From Candidatus Aminicenantota bacterium (GTDB taxonomy: Bacteria; Acidobacteriota; Aminicenantia; Aminicenantales; UBA8522), in NCBI GenBank assembly GCA_003524335.1, contig DQHV01000118.1:1943-8399 (forward strand): 6,457 nt of DNA, given 5' to 3'. The notes beneath the pieces were generated by a model. It worked only from the letters and a program-made list of their open reading frames with translations. It searched no databases and had not been told where the DNA came from. Positions 5,511-6,457 of the stretch are shown piece by piece; the stretch's first letter is position 1; each line of letters starts with the position of its first letter. The translations under genes and the position numbers were made by a program.

Positions 5511-6302
5511 ATGGAAAACCTGTGGACTCGCTGTAATAGCTGCCAGCGCATCCTGTACAAGCAGGACATCCTGGAAAACAAATATGTCTGCCCCTCCTGC
5601 AGCTTCCATTTCCGACTTTCGGCCCGGGAACGGTTGGAGACCCTGTTCGATGATGAGAAGTTCGACCTCCTGGACGAGGGGATCTTTCCCGTGGACGCGC
5701 TCCATTTCGTGGACACTCGGAAGTACGTCGACCGGCTCGAAGAGAACCAGAGGAAGACCGGGCTGGCCGAAGCCGTGCTCAACGCCCGGGGAAAGATCGG
5801 CGGGATCGACACGATCGTCTCGGCCATGGACTTCTCCTTCATGGGCGGAAGCATGGGCTCGGTGGTCGGCGAGAAGATCACCCGGGCTATCGAGCGGGCG
5901 ACGCACGAAAAACTGCCCCTTGTCATCGTCTCCACTTCCGGCGGCGCCCGGATGCAGGAAGGAGCCCTATCGCTGATGCAGCTGATGAAGACGAGCGCCG
6001 CCCTATCGCGGTTGGGCGAGGCCCGGCTTCCCTTTATTTCCGTCATCGCCGACCCGACGACGGGCGGAACGACGGCGAGCTACGCCATGCTCGGCGACAT
6101 CAACATCGGCGAACCCAACGCCCTGATCGGGTTTGCCGGCCCGCGGGTCATCGAACAGACCATCAAGGAAAAGCTTCCCAAGGGGTTCCAGCGCTCTGAG
6201 TTCCTGCTCCAGCACGGCCTCCTGGACGATGTCGTCGAACGCAAATCCCTCCGCAACTACATCGTCCGGGCTCTCCGTCTCTTCCTTAACAAGCATCCAT
6301 GA
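5511..6302 (+). CDS. accD: Acetyl-CoA carboxylase carboxyltransferase subunit beta
   Basis: Beta half of the carboxyltransferase, which with AccA moves the carboxyl group from biotin-BCCP to acetyl-CoA to give malonyl-CoA, the committed step of fatty-acid synthesis in the cytoplasm. The N-terminal zinc finger has Cys8, Cys11, Cys27 and Cys30 (WTRCNSC, YVCPSC). The crotonase-like core shows FMGGSMGSVVGEKITRAIE (110-128), the SGGARMQEGALSLMQ segment (143-157), PTTGGTTASYAMLGD (182-196) and GFAGPRVIEQTIKEKLPKGF (207-226). At 263 aa it is shorter than E. coli AccD (304 aa). It begins directly at the zinc finger and lacks the C-terminal tail. The start is fixed, since an in-frame TGA at 5499-5501 leaves no other start codon upstream. 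Its last bases overlap folC by ATGA. No biotin carboxylase, BCCP or accA gene is in view. Confidence 0.97.
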   Translation: MENLWTRCNSCQRILYKQDILENKYVCPSCSFHFRLSARERLETLFDDEKFDLLDEGIFPVDALHFVDTRKYVDRLEENQRKTGLAEAVLNARGKIGGIDTIVSAMDFSFMGGSMGSVVGEKITRAIERATHEKLPLVIVSTSGGARMQEGALSLMQLMKTSAALSRLGEARLPFISVIADPTTGGTTASYAMLGDINIGEPNALIGFAGPRVIEQTIKEKLPKGFQRSEFLLQHGLLDDVVERKSLRNYIVRALRLFLNKHP

Positions 6303-6457
6303 ACTATGGGCAGTGCCAGAGTTACCTCCAGGAAATTCTCGATTCCGGGGTCAAGTTCGGCCTGCAAAACGTCCGCGCGGTCCTGACGTCACTCGGCGAA
6401 CCTCACCTTGCCTATCCCTCGGTCCTGGTGGCAGGCACCAACGGCAAGGGCTCGGTC
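6299..6457 (+). CDS. folC: Folylpolyglutamate/dihydrofolate synthase, N-terminal fragment cut by window edge
   Basis: FolC adds glutamate to dihydropteroate and/or to reduced folates, using ATP, in the cytoplasm. Only the first 53 residues are present. They include MNYGQCQSYL, a GVKFGLQNVRAVLTSLG segment typical of the family N-terminus, and the ATP-binding P-loop AGTNGKGS at residues 45-52. The ATG at 6299 overlaps the accD stop as ATGA, indicating translational coupling, and no separate ribosome site is seen. accD followed by folC is a common bacterial gene order, which supports the call. Whether it is bifunctional cannot be judged from the part visible. Confidence 0.93.
   Translation, partial: MNYGQCQSYLQEILDSGVKFGLQNVRAVLTSLGEPHLAYPSVLVAGTNGKGSV

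Noticed and set aside
5094..5906. Minus-strand open frame of 270 codons opposite the response regulator and accD
   Set aside because: It spans two real genes and their gap on the opposite strand and has no domain signature. It is a high-GC shadow.

Overview
The window reads as a stretch of a high-GC bacterial chromosome with ordinary housekeeping genes next to an envelope-glycan cluster. The organism cannot be fixed from the sequence. The secreted protein at 3699-4466, with its VDVAKKEQERREKLK and VVTNADLK segments just after the signal peptide, resembles proteins I associate with Acidobacteriota and Aminicenantes-like lineages. The taxonomic placement is an inference of modest confidence.

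Left part (1-3630). A hexapeptide-repeat acyltransferase enters from the left edge on the plus strand and converges, with a 14-nt gap, on a minus-strand operon of three genes. In transcription order these are a membrane-anchored family 2 glycosyltransferase (GT2), a GT4-type glycosyltransferase, and an extended short-chain dehydrogenase/sugar-nucleotide epimerase. The two GTs overlap by one base (TAATG). The GT4 stop lies next to, or overlaps (TGATG), the start of the epimerase. The set looks like a small module for building a lipid-linked or surface glycan.

Middle (3699-4982). A minus-strand gene for a secreted protein with a C-terminal beta-rich domain is followed by a roughly 490-nt divergent intergenic region. 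That region holds two sigma70-like promoters facing outward. It also holds a 148-bp element with terminal inverted repeats and three internal hairpins, a partial second copy of the element's left end, and a C-rich tandem repeat that forms a perfect 10-bp hairpin.

Right part (4983-6457). A single-domain response regulator with Glu in place of the phosphoacceptor Asp is followed by accD (acetyl-CoA carboxylase carboxyltransferase beta subunit). accD overlaps by 4 nt (ATGA) the start of folC, which runs off the right edge.

No clearly new multi-gene system is visible. The observations most worth pursuing are the structured intergenic element, the apparently phosphorylation-independent regulator upstream of the fatty-acid and folate genes, and three promoters placed so close to start codons that leaderless or very short-leader transcripts are expected.
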